Of a stretch of DNA of 47,325 bases, positions 31,488 through 39,549 are shown in pieces. Numbering within the stretch: the first letter of the stretch is position 1; every line of letters starts with the position of its first letter. The stretch lies in contig JBKHXN010000128.1 in NCBI GenBank assembly GCA_046565985.1, positions 1-47,325 on the forward strand, in the 5' to 3' direction. The notes beneath the pieces are model-generated. The model did not search any database, was not told the DNA's origin, and was given only the letters and a program-made list of their open reading frames with translations. Both the position numbers and the translations under genes were made by a program. The DNA is from Polycyclovorans sp046565985 (lineage in GTDB: Bacteria > Pseudomonadota > Gammaproteobacteria > Nevskiales > Nevskiaceae).

Positions 31488-32219
31488 ATGTCCGGCCCCC
31501 TGACCCGCATCCTCTACCCGCTCTACGCTGCTGCGGTCGCCGGTGTATTGATGTTCGGCCTGTTCTGCCCGCTCATCATCCTGATGCCGACGCTGCCCCT
31601 GCGCCGCGCGGTGGGACGCTTTGCGGTGCGCAGCTGCCTGCTGCTGATCGGCGTGCGCCTGCGGGTGCTGGGCACCGCGCAGCTGCCCGCGGGGGCCTGC
31701 ATCGCGGTGGCCAACCACGCCAGCTACATCGACGGCCTGGTACTCACCGCCGCCCTGCCGGGACGCTTCACCTTCGTGGTGCAGGACGGCGCGCGGGACT
31801 GGCCCTACATCGGCCTGGTGATACGCCGCATGGGCGTGAGCTTCGTCAACCGCGTCTCGGCGCGCGAGGGGGCGATGCAGACCCGCGCCCTGGTCCGGCG
31901 CCTGGGCGAGGGCGAATCGCTGGCCATCTTTGCCGAGGGCACCTTCGAGTCGGCGCCCGGCCTGCTGGCGTTCAAGAACGGCGCCTTTCTCATGGCCGCC
32001 CGCGCCGGCGTGCCGGTGGTGCCGGTGGCGCTGCGCGGCACCCGGCGGCTGTTCGGTGGCGAGCCGCCGCGTCTGCGCTGGAGCCGCGTGGAGGTGGAGA
32101 TCCTGCCGCCGGTGTCGCCCGCCGGCACGGAAAAGGAAGCCGCCGCCCGGCTGCGCGCTGAGGTGCGTGCCGCCATTCTCGCCCGCTGCGGTGAACCCGA
32201 CGCCGCACCCGTTTGCTGA
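31488..32219 (+). CDS. PlsC-type lysophospholipid acyltransferase
   Basis: This 243-residue membrane-associated acyltransferase is of the 1-acyl-sn-glycerol-3-phosphate type. It has an N-terminal hydrophobic pair of helices (about 8-35 and 46-60). The catalytic NHASYID motif places His77 and Asp82 in the HX4D arrangement. The phosphate-binding block IFAEGTFES lies near 146-154, and VPVVPVALRG near 175-184. Whether it uses lysophosphatidate or another acceptor (for example in an ornithine-lipid or cardiolipin remodelling route) is not clear. It is divergent from xerD and upstream of the lactone oxidase with a 39-base gap. Confidence 0.87.
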   Translation: MSGPLTRILYPLYAAAVAGVLMFGLFCPLIILMPTLPLRRAVGRFAVRSCLLLIGVRLRVLGTAQLPAGACIAVANHASYIDGLVLTAALPGRFTFVVQDGARDWPYIGLVIRRMGVSFVNRVSAREGAMQTRALVRRLGEGESLAIFAEGTFESAPGLLAFKNGAFLMAARAGVPVVPVALRGTRRLFGGEPPRLRWSRVEVEILPPVSPAGTEKEAAARLRAEVRAAILARCGEPDAAPVC

Positions 32220-32258
32220 ACCGCCGCAGCCGCGGTCACACCGCCTATGATGCCTCTC

Positions 32259-33572
32259 ATGTCCCATCGCTCCCGCCGCCGCTGGCAGAACTGGTCGCAC
32301 AGCGTCACCTGCGAACCCAACCACACGGCCTACCCGGCCACGCTGGAGGAGATCCAGTCCGAGGTGCTGCGCTGCGCCGAGGAGGGCGAGCGCCTGCGGG
32401 TGGTCGGCGCCGGCCACTCCTTCACCCCGCTGTGCGCCAGCGATGAAAACCAGATGTCGCTGGCGCATTTCACCGGCATTGAAACCACTGACCTCACCCA
32501 GCGCCGGGTCTGGGTGCGGGCCGGCACGCGGCTGCGGCGCCTGGGGCAGCTACTCGCCGAACGCGGCCTGGCCATGGAAAACCTCGGCGACGACGACCAG
32601 CAGACGCTGGCCGGCGCGGTGGCCACCGGCACCCACGGCAGCGGCGTCCGGTTCGGCAACCTCGCCACCCAGATCAGCGCGCTGCGGATCGTCAAGGCCG
32701 ATGGCTCGGTGCAGACCGTGGACGCACAGACGCCGGAACTGCTCGACGCCGCCCGGCTCGCGCTCGGCGCGCTGGGCGTCATCACCCATCTGCAGCTGCA
32801 GTGCGTGGACCACTACCGGCTGCTGACCCGCAGCCGCAAAATGCCGCTGGACGAGGCGCTCGGGCAGCTCGACGACCTGCAGCGCCAGCACCGCAACCTG
32901 GAGCTGCACTGGTTTGCGCATACCGACACCGTGCTGCTCAAGACCCGGGATCTCAGCACCGAGCCGGCGCAACAGCCGCGCCTGCGCAGCCTATGGCGCG
33001 ACTACGCGGTGGACAACGGCGCCCGCTGGGCAGTGGCCGAGCTGACCCGGCGAGTGCCGACCGCAGGCAGCCGTCTGGGACGCGTCGCCGCCTGGGTGGG
33101 CGAGGCCCCCGCCACCGTGCGCGAGGCCCAGCGCGCCTACGCCGTGCGCCACCTGATCCGCTACAACGAGATCGAGTACAGCCTGCCCGTCGCGCTGTTG
33201 CCGCAGCTGTTGCGGCAGATCCGGCGCCTCTGCCGAGCGCTGGATTATGGCTTCCACTTTCCGCTGGAAATACGCTTCGTCAGGGCCGATACGCTGTGGC
33301 TCTCCCCCGCCTGCCGGCGCGACAGCGTCTGCATTTCCCTGCGCTGCTACAAGTCCCTGCCGCACCCGGACTGTGTGGCGGCACTCACCGAGCTGTTCGA
33401 CCGCCACGAAGGCCGGCCGCACTGGGGCAAACAGCACGACAAGACCGCCGCGGCCCTGGCAAGCCTGTATCCGCGCTTCGCCGATTTTCAGGCCCTGCGC
33501 GCGCAATGGGATCCGCGCGGCCTGTTTCTCAACCCCTATCTCGCCAGCCTGTTCGGCGTACAGAAAAGATGA
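32259..33572 (+). CDS. FAD-linked sugar-lactone oxidase (D-arabinono-1,4-lactone oxidase family)
   Basis: This flavoprotein of about 437 residues belongs to the vanillyl-alcohol-oxidase superfamily. The FAD-binding PCMH domain shows RVVGAGHSFTPL (about 47-58) and GTHGSG (about 124-129). The C-terminal ALO domain includes YNEIEYSLP (about 302-310) and ends with HWGKQHDKTAAALASLYPRF and DPRGLFLNPYLASLFG. HWGK is the family's active-site region. The reaction would be oxidation of an aldonolactone to an ascorbate-like product with oxygen. ATGs at 32247 and 32250 are also in frame; 32259 fits homologues. The stop overlaps zapE by ATGA. Confidence 0.88.
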   Translation: MSHRSRRRWQNWSHSVTCEPNHTAYPATLEEIQSEVLRCAEEGERLRVVGAGHSFTPLCASDENQMSLAHFTGIETTDLTQRRVWVRAGTRLRRLGQLLAERGLAMENLGDDDQQTLAGAVATGTHGSGVRFGNLATQISALRIVKADGSVQTVDAQTPELLDAARLALGALGVITHLQLQCVDHYRLLTRSRKMPLDEALGQLDDLQRQHRNLELHWFAHTDTVLLKTRDLSTEPAQQPRLRSLWRDYAVDNGARWAVAELTRRVPTAGSRLGRVAAWVGEAPATVREAQRAYAVRHLIRYNEIEYSLPVALLPQLLRQIRRLCRALDYGFHFPLEIRFVRADTLWLSPACRRDSVCISLRCYKSLPHPDCVAALTELFDRHEGRPHWGKQHDKTAAALASLYPRFADFQALRAQWDPRGLFLNPYLASLFGVQKR

Positions 33573-34657
33573 GCGCCGGCCTGCCGCCCCGCGCACGCTA
33601 CGAGCAGGACCTGCGCGGCGAGGGTTTTGTGCGGGACACGGCGCAGGCCCACGCGGTGGACGCCCTGCAGCGGGTCTATGACGAGCTGCTGGGCAGCGCC
33701 CCGCGTAAGCGCCTGCTGGGGCGCCAGCCGCGCTGGCCGCGGGTCAGCGGCCTGTATCTGTGGGGCGGCGTGGGGCGCGGCAAGACCTACCTGATGGACG
33801 TGTTCTACGAGGCTCTGCCGTTTGCCCGCAAGCAGCGCACGCACTTTCATCGATTCATGCTCGACGTGCATGAGCGGCGCCGGCGCTACCCCGGCGAGCA
33901 GGACCCGCTGGCACGCGTGGCGCGGGAGATCGCCGGCCAGGTACGGGTGCTGTGCTTCGACGAATTCTTCGTCTCCGACATCGCCGATGCCATGATCCTC
34001 GGCCGGCTGTTCGAGGTGCTGTTCGACAACGGCGTGACGCTGATCGCCACCAGCAACATTCCGCCCGACCAGCTGTATCTCAACGGACTGCAGCGCGGGC
34101 ATTTCCTTCCCGCCATCGAGCGGCTGAAGAAGAACGTCACCGTCATCCAGGTGGACGGCGGGACCGACTACCGCCTGCGCACCCTGACCCAGGCCGAGGT
34201 GTACCACCACCCCTGCGACGCGGCAGCCGAGGCCAACCTCCAGCAGTGGTTCCTGGGGCTGGCGCCGGAAGCCGGGGCGGAGAACGTGGAGATGGTGATC
34301 CACGGCCGCGCCTTCACCGCGCGCCGTCTGGCGGACGGTGTGGCCTGGTTCGATTTTGCCCAGCTCTGCGAAGGCCCGCGCAGCGTGGCCGACTATATCG
34401 AGATCGCCCGCACCCACCACAGCGTGCTGCTGTCGCGGGTCCCGCGGCTGGGCCTGGACGGCGAGGACCCGGCGCGGCGCTTCGTGCACCTGGTGGACGA
34501 GTTCTACGACCGCGGCGTCAAGCTGCTGATCGCCGCCGCCGTGCCGGTCCAGGATCTCTACGCGGGCGCGAAGCTGGCGCTGGAATTCCAGCGTACCCGC
34601 TCGCGGCTGCTGGAGATGCAGTCGCAGGAATATCTGGCCCGCCCGCACCTGCCCTGA
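33569..34657 (+). CDS. zapE: Cell division-associated ATPase ZapE (AFG1-like)
   Basis: ZapE is a cytoplasmic P-loop ATPase that interacts with FtsZ and affects constriction in E. coli. The 362-residue protein begins PRARYEQDL. It has Walker A GGVGRGKTYLMD (about 64-75), the AFG1 block FHRFMLDVHERR (about 92-103), Walker B VLCFDEFFVSDIADAMIL (about 128-145) and a sensor ATSNIPPDQLY (about 163-173). The C-terminal HLVDEFYDRGVKLLIAAAVP segment is typical of the family. The ATG at 33569 is fixed by the overlap with the oxidase stop, which couples the two although their functions are not obviously related. Confidence 0.93.
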   Translation: MSAGLPPRARYEQDLRGEGFVRDTAQAHAVDALQRVYDELLGSAPRKRLLGRQPRWPRVSGLYLWGGVGRGKTYLMDVFYEALPFARKQRTHFHRFMLDVHERRRRYPGEQDPLARVAREIAGQVRVLCFDEFFVSDIADAMILGRLFEVLFDNGVTLIATSNIPPDQLYLNGLQRGHFLPAIERLKKNVTVIQVDGGTDYRLRTLTQAEVYHHPCDAAAEANLQQWFLGLAPEAGAENVEMVIHGRAFTARRLADGVAWFDFAQLCEGPRSVADYIEIARTHHSVLLSRVPRLGLDGEDPARRFVHLVDEFYDRGVKLLIAAAVPVQDLYAGAKLALEFQRTRSRLLEMQSQEYLARPHLP

Positions 34658-34708
34658 TCCGTGAAGCCCTGCATGGTCGCGGCGGGGCCGCTGCGATAGA
34701 CTGTGTGC

Positions 34709-34730
34709 ACGACGGCCGGCGCGCCGTCGT
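34709..34730 (+). terminator. Candidate terminator after zapE
   Basis: ACGACGGC (34709-34716) and GCCGTCGT (34723-34730) form an 8-bp stem with the loop CGGCGC, followed by CTTCCATTTCT. The T content is modest. It lies 51 bases after zapE and 30 bases before dacA. Confidence 0.45.
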
Positions 34731-34759
34731 CTTCCATTTCTGACTTCTTCCGGGCGGTA

Positions 34760-35890
34760 ATGAAAAAATTCATCTCGTTGTTTGTGTTCCTGTTTCTGTC
34801 CAGCTCCCTGTACGCACAGAGCGCCCCCCAGCCACCGGCGCTGGACGTCAAGAGTTATGTACTGCTGGATTTCGAGAGCGGCACGGTACTGGCCAGCAAG
34901 GAGCCCCACCTGCGCGTGGAGCCCGCCAGTCTCACCAAGATCATGACCACCTATGTCGCCTTCGACGAGCTGCAGCACGGCCGCGTGAGCATGGACGACC
35001 AGGTTCTGATCAGCGAGAAGGCCTGGCGCAGCGAGGGCTCGCGTTCCTTCATCGAAGTGGGCAAGCGCGTGCGCTTCGAGGACCTGCTGCACGGCTCCAT
35101 CATCCAGTCCGGCAACGATGCCAGCATCGCCATCGCCGAACACATCGCCGGAGACGAGAGCGTCTTCGTGCAGCTCATGAACAAGCACGCCAAGCGCCTG
35201 GGCATGGTGGATACCCAGTTCAGCAACGCCACCGGCCTGCCCTCGCCCGAGCTCTATACCTCGGCCTACGACATGGCGCTGCTGTCGCAGGCGCTGATCC
35301 GCGACTTCCCCGATCTCTATCCCTGGTTCAAGGACCAGGAATTCACCTACAACAACATCCGCCAGTACAACCGCAACCAGCTGCTGGACCTGGACCCGAC
35401 CGCCGACGGCATCAAGACCGGCCACACCAGCGCCGCCGGCTATTGCCTGGCGGGCAGTGCCATCCGCGACGGACGGCGGCTGATCACGGTGATGATGAGC
35501 GCCAAGGGCTCGCGCGAGCGCGCGCAGATGACCAAGGGCCTGCTCGACTACGGCTTCCGCTTCTTTGAAACCGCCCGCCTGTTCGGCGTGCAGAAACCCG
35601 TGGCCACGGTGCGCGCCTGGAAGGGCGCGGTGACCGAACTGCCGGTGGGGGTGGCCGAGCCGGTGGCGCTGGCGCTGCCGCGCGGCTCCAGCGACAGGCT
35701 GCAGATCAACCACCAGATCGAGGGCCCGGTACTGGCCCCGATCCGCGCCGGGCAGGTGCTGGGCACCGTCACGGTCTCGCTCAACGGCGAGGTGCTGCGC
35801 ACCCAGCCGCTGGTGAGCCTGCAATCGGTGGAAGCCGGCAGCCTGTGGCAGCGGGCCTCGGACACCGTGCGGATGTTCCTCCAGGACTGA
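34760..35890 (+). CDS. dacA: D-alanyl-D-alanine carboxypeptidase (PBP5/6 family)
   Basis: This enzyme trims the terminal D-Ala from peptidoglycan pentapeptides in the periplasm. The 376-residue precursor has a signal peptide (MKKFISLFVFLFLSSSLYAQ). The three penicillin-binding motifs are Ser57-x-x-Lys60 (SLTK), SGN (117-119, QSGND) and KTG (219-221). A PBP5_C beta domain follows (about 285-375). An amphipathic C-terminal helix (SLWQRASDTVRMFLQD) would anchor it to the membrane surface. The gene order with lipB six bases downstream parallels dacA-ybeD-lipB of E. coli, but ybeD is missing. Confidence 0.94.
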   Translation: MKKFISLFVFLFLSSSLYAQSAPQPPALDVKSYVLLDFESGTVLASKEPHLRVEPASLTKIMTTYVAFDELQHGRVSMDDQVLISEKAWRSEGSRSFIEVGKRVRFEDLLHGSIIQSGNDASIAIAEHIAGDESVFVQLMNKHAKRLGMVDTQFSNATGLPSPELYTSAYDMALLSQALIRDFPDLYPWFKDQEFTYNNIRQYNRNQLLDLDPTADGIKTGHTSAAGYCLAGSAIRDGRRLITVMMSAKGSRERAQMTKGLLDYGFRFFETARLFGVQKPVATVRAWKGAVTELPVGVAEPVALALPRGSSDRLQINHQIEGPVLAPIRAGQVLGTVTVSLNGEVLRTQPLVSLQSVEAGSLWQRASDTVRMFLQD

Positions 35891-35896
35891 ACCGGA

Positions 35897-36532
35897 GTGG
35901 ACGCCGCGCCGCAGATCCGCTGGCTGGGGCGCGTCGCCTACGCCGAGACCGTGGAGGCGATGCGCCGTTTCACCGACTCGCGCAGCGCACAGACGCCCGA
36001 CGAACTCTGGCTGCTGGAGCACCCGCCGGTCTTCACCCAGGGGCAGGCCGGCAAGGCCGAGCACCTGCTGATGCCGGGCGATATTCCGGTGCTGCAGACC
36101 GACCGCGGCGGGCAGATCACCTACCACGGCCCCGGGCAGCTGGTGGTGTACGTGCTGGTGGACCTGCAGCGCCGCGGTTACGGGATCCGCAGCCTGGTCA
36201 CGCGCCTGGAGAACGCGCTGATCAGCCTGCTCGCCGGCTACGGCATCAGCGCGGTCAGCCGCCGCGACGCGCCCGGGGTGTACGTGGACGGCGCCAAGAT
36301 CGCCTCGCTGGGGCTGCGGGTACGCCAGGGGCGCAGCTATCACGGCCTGGCGCTGAACGTGGACATGGATCTCTCCCCCTTCACCCGCATCAATCCCTGC
36401 GGCTACGCCGGGCTGAGGATGACGCAGCTGCGCGAGCTGGGCGGCCCCTGCGAGCTGCGCCAGGTCGGCGAGGCGCTGACCGCCGAGCTGCTGCGCGAGC
36501 TGTGCGCCGTCCCGGCCGCCCCAGCGGCCTGA
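35897..36532 (+). CDS. lipB: Octanoyl-(acyl-carrier-protein):protein N-octanoyltransferase LipB
   Basis: LipB moves octanoate from ACP to lipoyl domains, the first step of protein lipoylation. The 211-residue protein has the family blocks LEHPPVFTQGQAG (about 40-52), DRGGQITYHGPGQLVVY (69-85), catalytic Lys134 in GAKIASLG, and the nucleophile Cys168 in RINPCGYAGL. The start is GTG at 35897, six bases after the dacA stop, with CGGAG directly in front. lipA, which usually follows, is not here; the next genes are the mla operon, whose promoter overlaps this stop codon. Confidence 0.93.
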   Translation: MDAAPQIRWLGRVAYAETVEAMRRFTDSRSAQTPDELWLLEHPPVFTQGQAGKAEHLLMPGDIPVLQTDRGGQITYHGPGQLVVYVLVDLQRRGYGIRSLVTRLENALISLLAGYGISAVSRRDAPGVYVDGAKIASLGLRVRQGRSYHGLALNVDMDLSPFTRINPCGYAGLRMTQLRELGGPCELRQVGEALTAELLRELCAVPAAPAA

Positions 36533-36557
36533 CAGACCGGCGCGGCTCTCCTAGAAT
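36529..36557 (+). promoter_or_regulatory. Sigma-70 promoter of the mla operon
   Basis: CTGACA (36529-36534) and TAGAAT (36552-36557) are separated by exactly 17 bases, the best consensus match found in the window. The -35 covers the lipB stop codon. The expected transcript start is near 36564, 18 bases before mlaF. Confidence 0.68.
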
Positions 36558-36581
36558 GCAGCGGCCGCCACCCTCCCGCCC

Positions 36582-37397
36582 ATGAACAGCTCCCCCGACG
36601 AAACCCTGGTCCAGGTACGCGGCCTGCACTTTGCGCACGGCCCGCGCGTGATCTACGACGGCATCGACGTGCAGATTCCGCGGGGCAAGGTCACGGCGGT
36701 GATGGGGCCCTCGGGAACCGGCAAGACCACCCTGCTGCGCCTGATCGGCGGCCAGTGGCGGCCTGGCGCCGGCAGCGTGGAATTCAACGGCGTCAACGTG
36801 CACCAGCTGGGGCGCGGCCGGCTGTATGCCCTGCGCAGGCGCATGGGCATGCTGTTCCAGAACGGCGCGCTGCTGACCGATCTCAGCGTGTTCGAGAACG
36901 TGGCCTTTCCGCTGCGCGAGCATACCCGCCTGCCCGAGGCGATGATCCGCGACCTGGTGCTGATGAAGCTGGAGGCCGTGGGCCTGCGCGGCGCGCGCGA
37001 TCTCTACCCCGAGCAGCTCTCCGGCGGCATGGCGCGGCGCGTGGCACTGGCGCGCGCCATCGCCCTGGACCCGGAGATGGTGATGTACGACGAACCCTTC
37101 ACCGGGCAGGATCCGATCAGCATGGGCGTGCTGATGCGCCTGATCCGCTCGCTCAACGATGCGCTGGGCCTGACCAGCATCGTGGTCTCGCACGACGTGG
37201 ACGAGGTGCTGTCCATCGCCGACTACGCCTACGTGATCCACGACGGCAAGGTACAGGCGCAGGGCACGCCGACCGCACTGCGCGGCAGTGATTCGGCCTG
37301 GGTCCAGCAGTTTCTCGAAGGCGCGCCCGATGGCCCGCTGCCCTTCCACTACCCGGCCCCGGACTACGCCGAGGATCTGCTCTTGAAACGCCCATGA
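36582..37397 (+). CDS. mlaF: Phospholipid ABC transporter ATP-binding protein MlaF
   Basis: MlaF is the ATPase of the MlaFEDB complex that moves phospholipids between inner membrane and periplasm to keep outer-membrane lipid asymmetry. The 271-residue protein has Walker A GPSGTGKTTLL (about 43-53), Q-loop LFQNGALLTDLSVFENVAFP (typical of MlaF), signature LSGGMARRVALARA (about 146-159), Walker B VMYDEPFTGQDP (about 167-178) and H-loop VVSHDVDEV. It heads the mlaFEDCB-A operon behind its own promoter and overlaps mlaE by ATGA. Confidence 0.95.
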   Translation: MNSSPDETLVQVRGLHFAHGPRVIYDGIDVQIPRGKVTAVMGPSGTGKTTLLRLIGGQWRPGAGSVEFNGVNVHQLGRGRLYALRRRMGMLFQNGALLTDLSVFENVAFPLREHTRLPEAMIRDLVLMKLEAVGLRGARDLYPEQLSGGMARRVALARAIALDPEMVMYDEPFTGQDPISMGVLMRLIRSLNDALGLTSIVVSHDVDEVLSIADYAYVIHDGKVQAQGTPTALRGSDSAWVQQFLEGAPDGPLPFHYPAPDYAEDLLLKRP

Positions 37398-38173
37398 AAG
37401 CACCGCTCAACGGCTCCCTGCAGATCGTCGGCAACCTGCTCGCCGGGCTGGGCCGCGCGCAGTTCTTCCTGCTCACGCTGCTCGCCTCGATCCCGGGCGC
37501 GCTGCTGCGCCCGCGGCTGATCGTGCAGCAGATGTACACGCTGGGCGTGCTGTCGCTGATCATCATCGTGATCTCCGGCAGCTTTGTGGGCATGGTGCTG
37601 GGCCTGCAGGGCTACCGCACCCTGGTGCGCTTCGGCGCGGAGGAATCACTCGGCGTATTCGTGGCTCTGGTGATCGTGCGCGAGCTGGGCCCGGTGGTCA
37701 TCGCCCTGCTGTTTGCCGGACGCGCCGGCTCGGCGCTCGCCGCCGAGATCGGCCTGATGAAGGCCACCGACCAGCTCTCCGCGATGGAGATGATGGCGGT
37801 GGACCCGGTCCGGCGCATCCTCGCCCCGCGCTTTCTCGGCGGCCTGCTCGCCATGCCGCTGCTGGCGGCGATCTTCTGCGTCATGGCCATCGGCGTCTCC
37901 GGCGGCCATGCGGTTGGCGTGGAGCTGCTGGGCGTGGACGCGGGCAGCTACTGGAGCCAGATCCGCGCCAGCGTGGAGTTTCACGACGTACTCAACGGCA
38001 TCGTCAAGAGCCTGGTGTTCGGCTTTGCCGTCAGCTGGATCGCCGTGTACCAGGGCTACCACGCGGCGCCCACCTCGGAAGGTGTGGCGCGGGCCACCAC
38101 CGGCACGGTGGTGGTGTCCTCGCTCGCCATTCTGGCGCTGGATTTCATCCTCACCGCGTTCATGTTCCGTTAA
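37394..38173 (+). CDS. mlaE: Phospholipid ABC transporter permease MlaE
   Basis: MlaE is the inner-membrane permease of the MlaFEDB complex. The 259-residue protein has the family's five to six hydrophobic segments. It also has the conserved blocks GMVLGLQGYRTLVRFGAE (about 56-73), RELGPVVIALLFAGRAGSALAAEIG (about 96-120) and MKATDQLSAMEMMAVDP, which form the coupling region. The C-terminus ends ALDFILTAFMFR. It overlaps mlaF by four bases and is followed by mlaD after 20 bases containing AGGA. Confidence 0.95.
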   Translation: MKAPLNGSLQIVGNLLAGLGRAQFFLLTLLASIPGALLRPRLIVQQMYTLGVLSLIIIVISGSFVGMVLGLQGYRTLVRFGAEESLGVFVALVIVRELGPVVIALLFAGRAGSALAAEIGLMKATDQLSAMEMMAVDPVRRILAPRFLGGLLAMPLLAAIFCVMAIGVSGGHAVGVELLGVDAGSYWSQIRASVEFHDVLNGIVKSLVFGFAVSWIAVYQGYHAAPTSEGVARATTGTVVVSSLAILALDFILTAFMFR

Positions 38174-38193
38174 GTCGCATAAAGGACACTCAC

Positions 38194-38658
38194 ATGCAAT
38201 CAAGATCACTGGAGATTCTGGTCGGATTCTTTGTCTGCCTGGGCGTGGCCGCGGCCTTCATCCTCACCTTCCGCGTCGCCAGCCTCGATACGGTGGGGCG
38301 CAACGGTCAGACTTTCCAGGTCAGCGCCAGCTTCGAGAACATCGGCGGGCTCAAGCCCGGATCGGCGGTCACGCTCGCCGGCGTGCGCATCGGCCGGGTG
38401 CGCAGCATCAGCATTCATCCGGATTCGTTCGAGGCAGTGGTGCAGATGGAAATTGATGCACGATATGACATGATCCCGGACGATTCCGGGGCCAAGATCC
38501 TCACCGCCGGCCTGCTCGGCGAGCAATACGTCGGCGTGGAACCCGGCGGCTCGCTGGAGGCTCTCAAGGACGGCAGCCGCTTTAAACTGACGCAGAGTGC
38601 GCTGGTGCTTGAGAACCTGATCGGCCAGTTCCTCTCCGGCATGGCGTCCCGCAACTAA
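38194..38658 (+). CDS. mlaD: Phospholipid transport MCE-domain protein MlaD
   Basis: MlaD is an MCE-domain protein that forms a hexameric ring in the periplasm on top of MlaE. The 154-residue protein has an N-terminal membrane helix (about 6-25, EILVGFFVCLGVAAAFILTF) and one MCE domain (about 38-118: FENIGGLKPGSAVTLAGVRIG and ILTAGLLGEQYVGVEPGG). The C-terminal helix (LVLENLIGQFLSGM) matches the pore-lining helix of MlaD. It is shorter than E. coli MlaD (183) but normal for many species. Its start is supported by AGGA upstream. Confidence 0.94.
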   Translation: MQSRSLEILVGFFVCLGVAAAFILTFRVASLDTVGRNGQTFQVSASFENIGGLKPGSAVTLAGVRIGRVRSISIHPDSFEAVVQMEIDARYDMIPDDSGAKILTAGLLGEQYVGVEPGGSLEALKDGSRFKLTQSALVLENLIGQFLSGMASRN

Positions 38659-38672
38659 AGGAGTTTGTTCCC

Positions 38673-39284
38673 ATGAAGAAGCTGATGCTGACCCTGCTCG
38701 CCGCGCTGAGTTTCAGCGTTCAGGCCCAGGCTGTGACGCCGCCCGACCAGGTGGTCAAGGGCACCACGGCCAAGCTGCAGCAGCTGATCCGCGAAAACCA
38801 CGTGAAGTACAAGGCCGACCAGCCGATGTTCTACAAGGTGGTGGACGAAGTGGTCCTGCCCCACTTCGACGTGCGCTACATCGGCCAGCTGGTACTCGCG
38901 CGCCACTGGCGCGACGCCAGCGAGGAACAGCGCAGCCGCTTCCAGGAAGCGTTCAAGAACATGCTGATCCGCACCTACGCCAACGCCCTGCTCGAATACC
39001 ATGATTCGGTGGAGGCCGAGTGGGCGCCGCTGCGCCTGGCCGATGACGCCACCGATGTCACCGTGAACTCCACCCTGCTGCGCAAGAACGGGCCGCCGAT
39101 TCCGGTGGGCTTTGTCATGCGCAAGCTCGATTCGGGCTGGAAGATCTACGACATCACCATCGAGAACATCTCGCTGATCGCCAACTTCCGCGGCCAGTTC
39201 AACAGCGAGATCCGCAAGAGTGGCCTGGACGACGTGATCCAGCGCATGGAGAACGGCGCATTTGCCCCGGGTGCCCGTGGCTGA
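38673..39284 (+). CDS. mlaC: Periplasmic phospholipid shuttle MlaC
   Basis: MlaC carries phospholipid between the outer-membrane MlaA complex and MlaFEDB. The 203-residue precursor has a signal peptide (MKKLMLTLLAALSFSVQAQA). The mature domain has the family blocks DEVVLPHFDVRYIGQLVLARHWRD split across about 63-90, FKNMLIRTYANALLEY (near 91-108) and GWKIYDITIENISLIANFRGQF near the C-terminus. AGGAG is nine bases before the ATG. It overlaps the likely mlaB start by eight bases. Confidence 0.94.
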   Translation: MKKLMLTLLAALSFSVQAQAVTPPDQVVKGTTAKLQQLIRENHVKYKADQPMFYKVVDEVVLPHFDVRYIGQLVLARHWRDASEEQRSRFQEAFKNMLIRTYANALLEYHDSVEAEWAPLRLADDATDVTVNSTLLRKNGPPIPVGFVMRKLDSGWKIYDITIENISLIANFRGQFNSEIRKSGLDDVIQRMENGAFAPGARG

Positions 39285-39546
39285 GACCCTGCAGGGAGCG
39301 CTGACGCTCGATACGCTGCCCGCACTGCTGGGCCGCAGTACGGCGCTGTGCGCCACCGGCACGCTGGATCTCTCCGGCGTGACGCGCGCCGACAGCGCGG
39401 GCCTGGCCTTCCTGCTGTGGCTGCAGCGCCAGGCCACGGCCGAGGGCCGGCCGCTGCGCTTTGCGGGCGCCCCCGCCCAGCTTCGGGGGCTGGCGGATTT
39501 TCTGGGCCTGCGCAGCCTGCTGTCGCTAGACACCACAGACGTCTGA
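39277..39546 (+). CDS. mlaB: STAS-domain protein MlaB
   Basis: MlaB is the small cytoplasmic subunit that binds and stabilises MlaF. The 89-residue protein is a single STAS domain: TLDTLPALLGRSTALCATGTLDLSGVTR with the conserved DSAGLAFLLWLQRQA (about 44-58). The start is ambiguous: TTG 39262, GTG 39271 and GTG 39277 are all in frame. GTG 39277 is chosen because it overlaps the mlaC stop least and fits STAS length. The sequence GVTRADSAGL is the expected interaction loop. Confidence 0.86.
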   Translation: MAETLQGALTLDTLPALLGRSTALCATGTLDLSGVTRADSAGLAFLLWLQRQATAEGRPLRFAGAPAQLRGLADFLGLRSLLSLDTTDV

Positions 39547-39549
39547 GAC

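Noticed and set aside
33536..36343. Long minus-strand open frame antisense to zapE, dacA and lipB
   Set aside because: All three plus-strand genes have intact catalytic motifs, which explains the sequence conservation.
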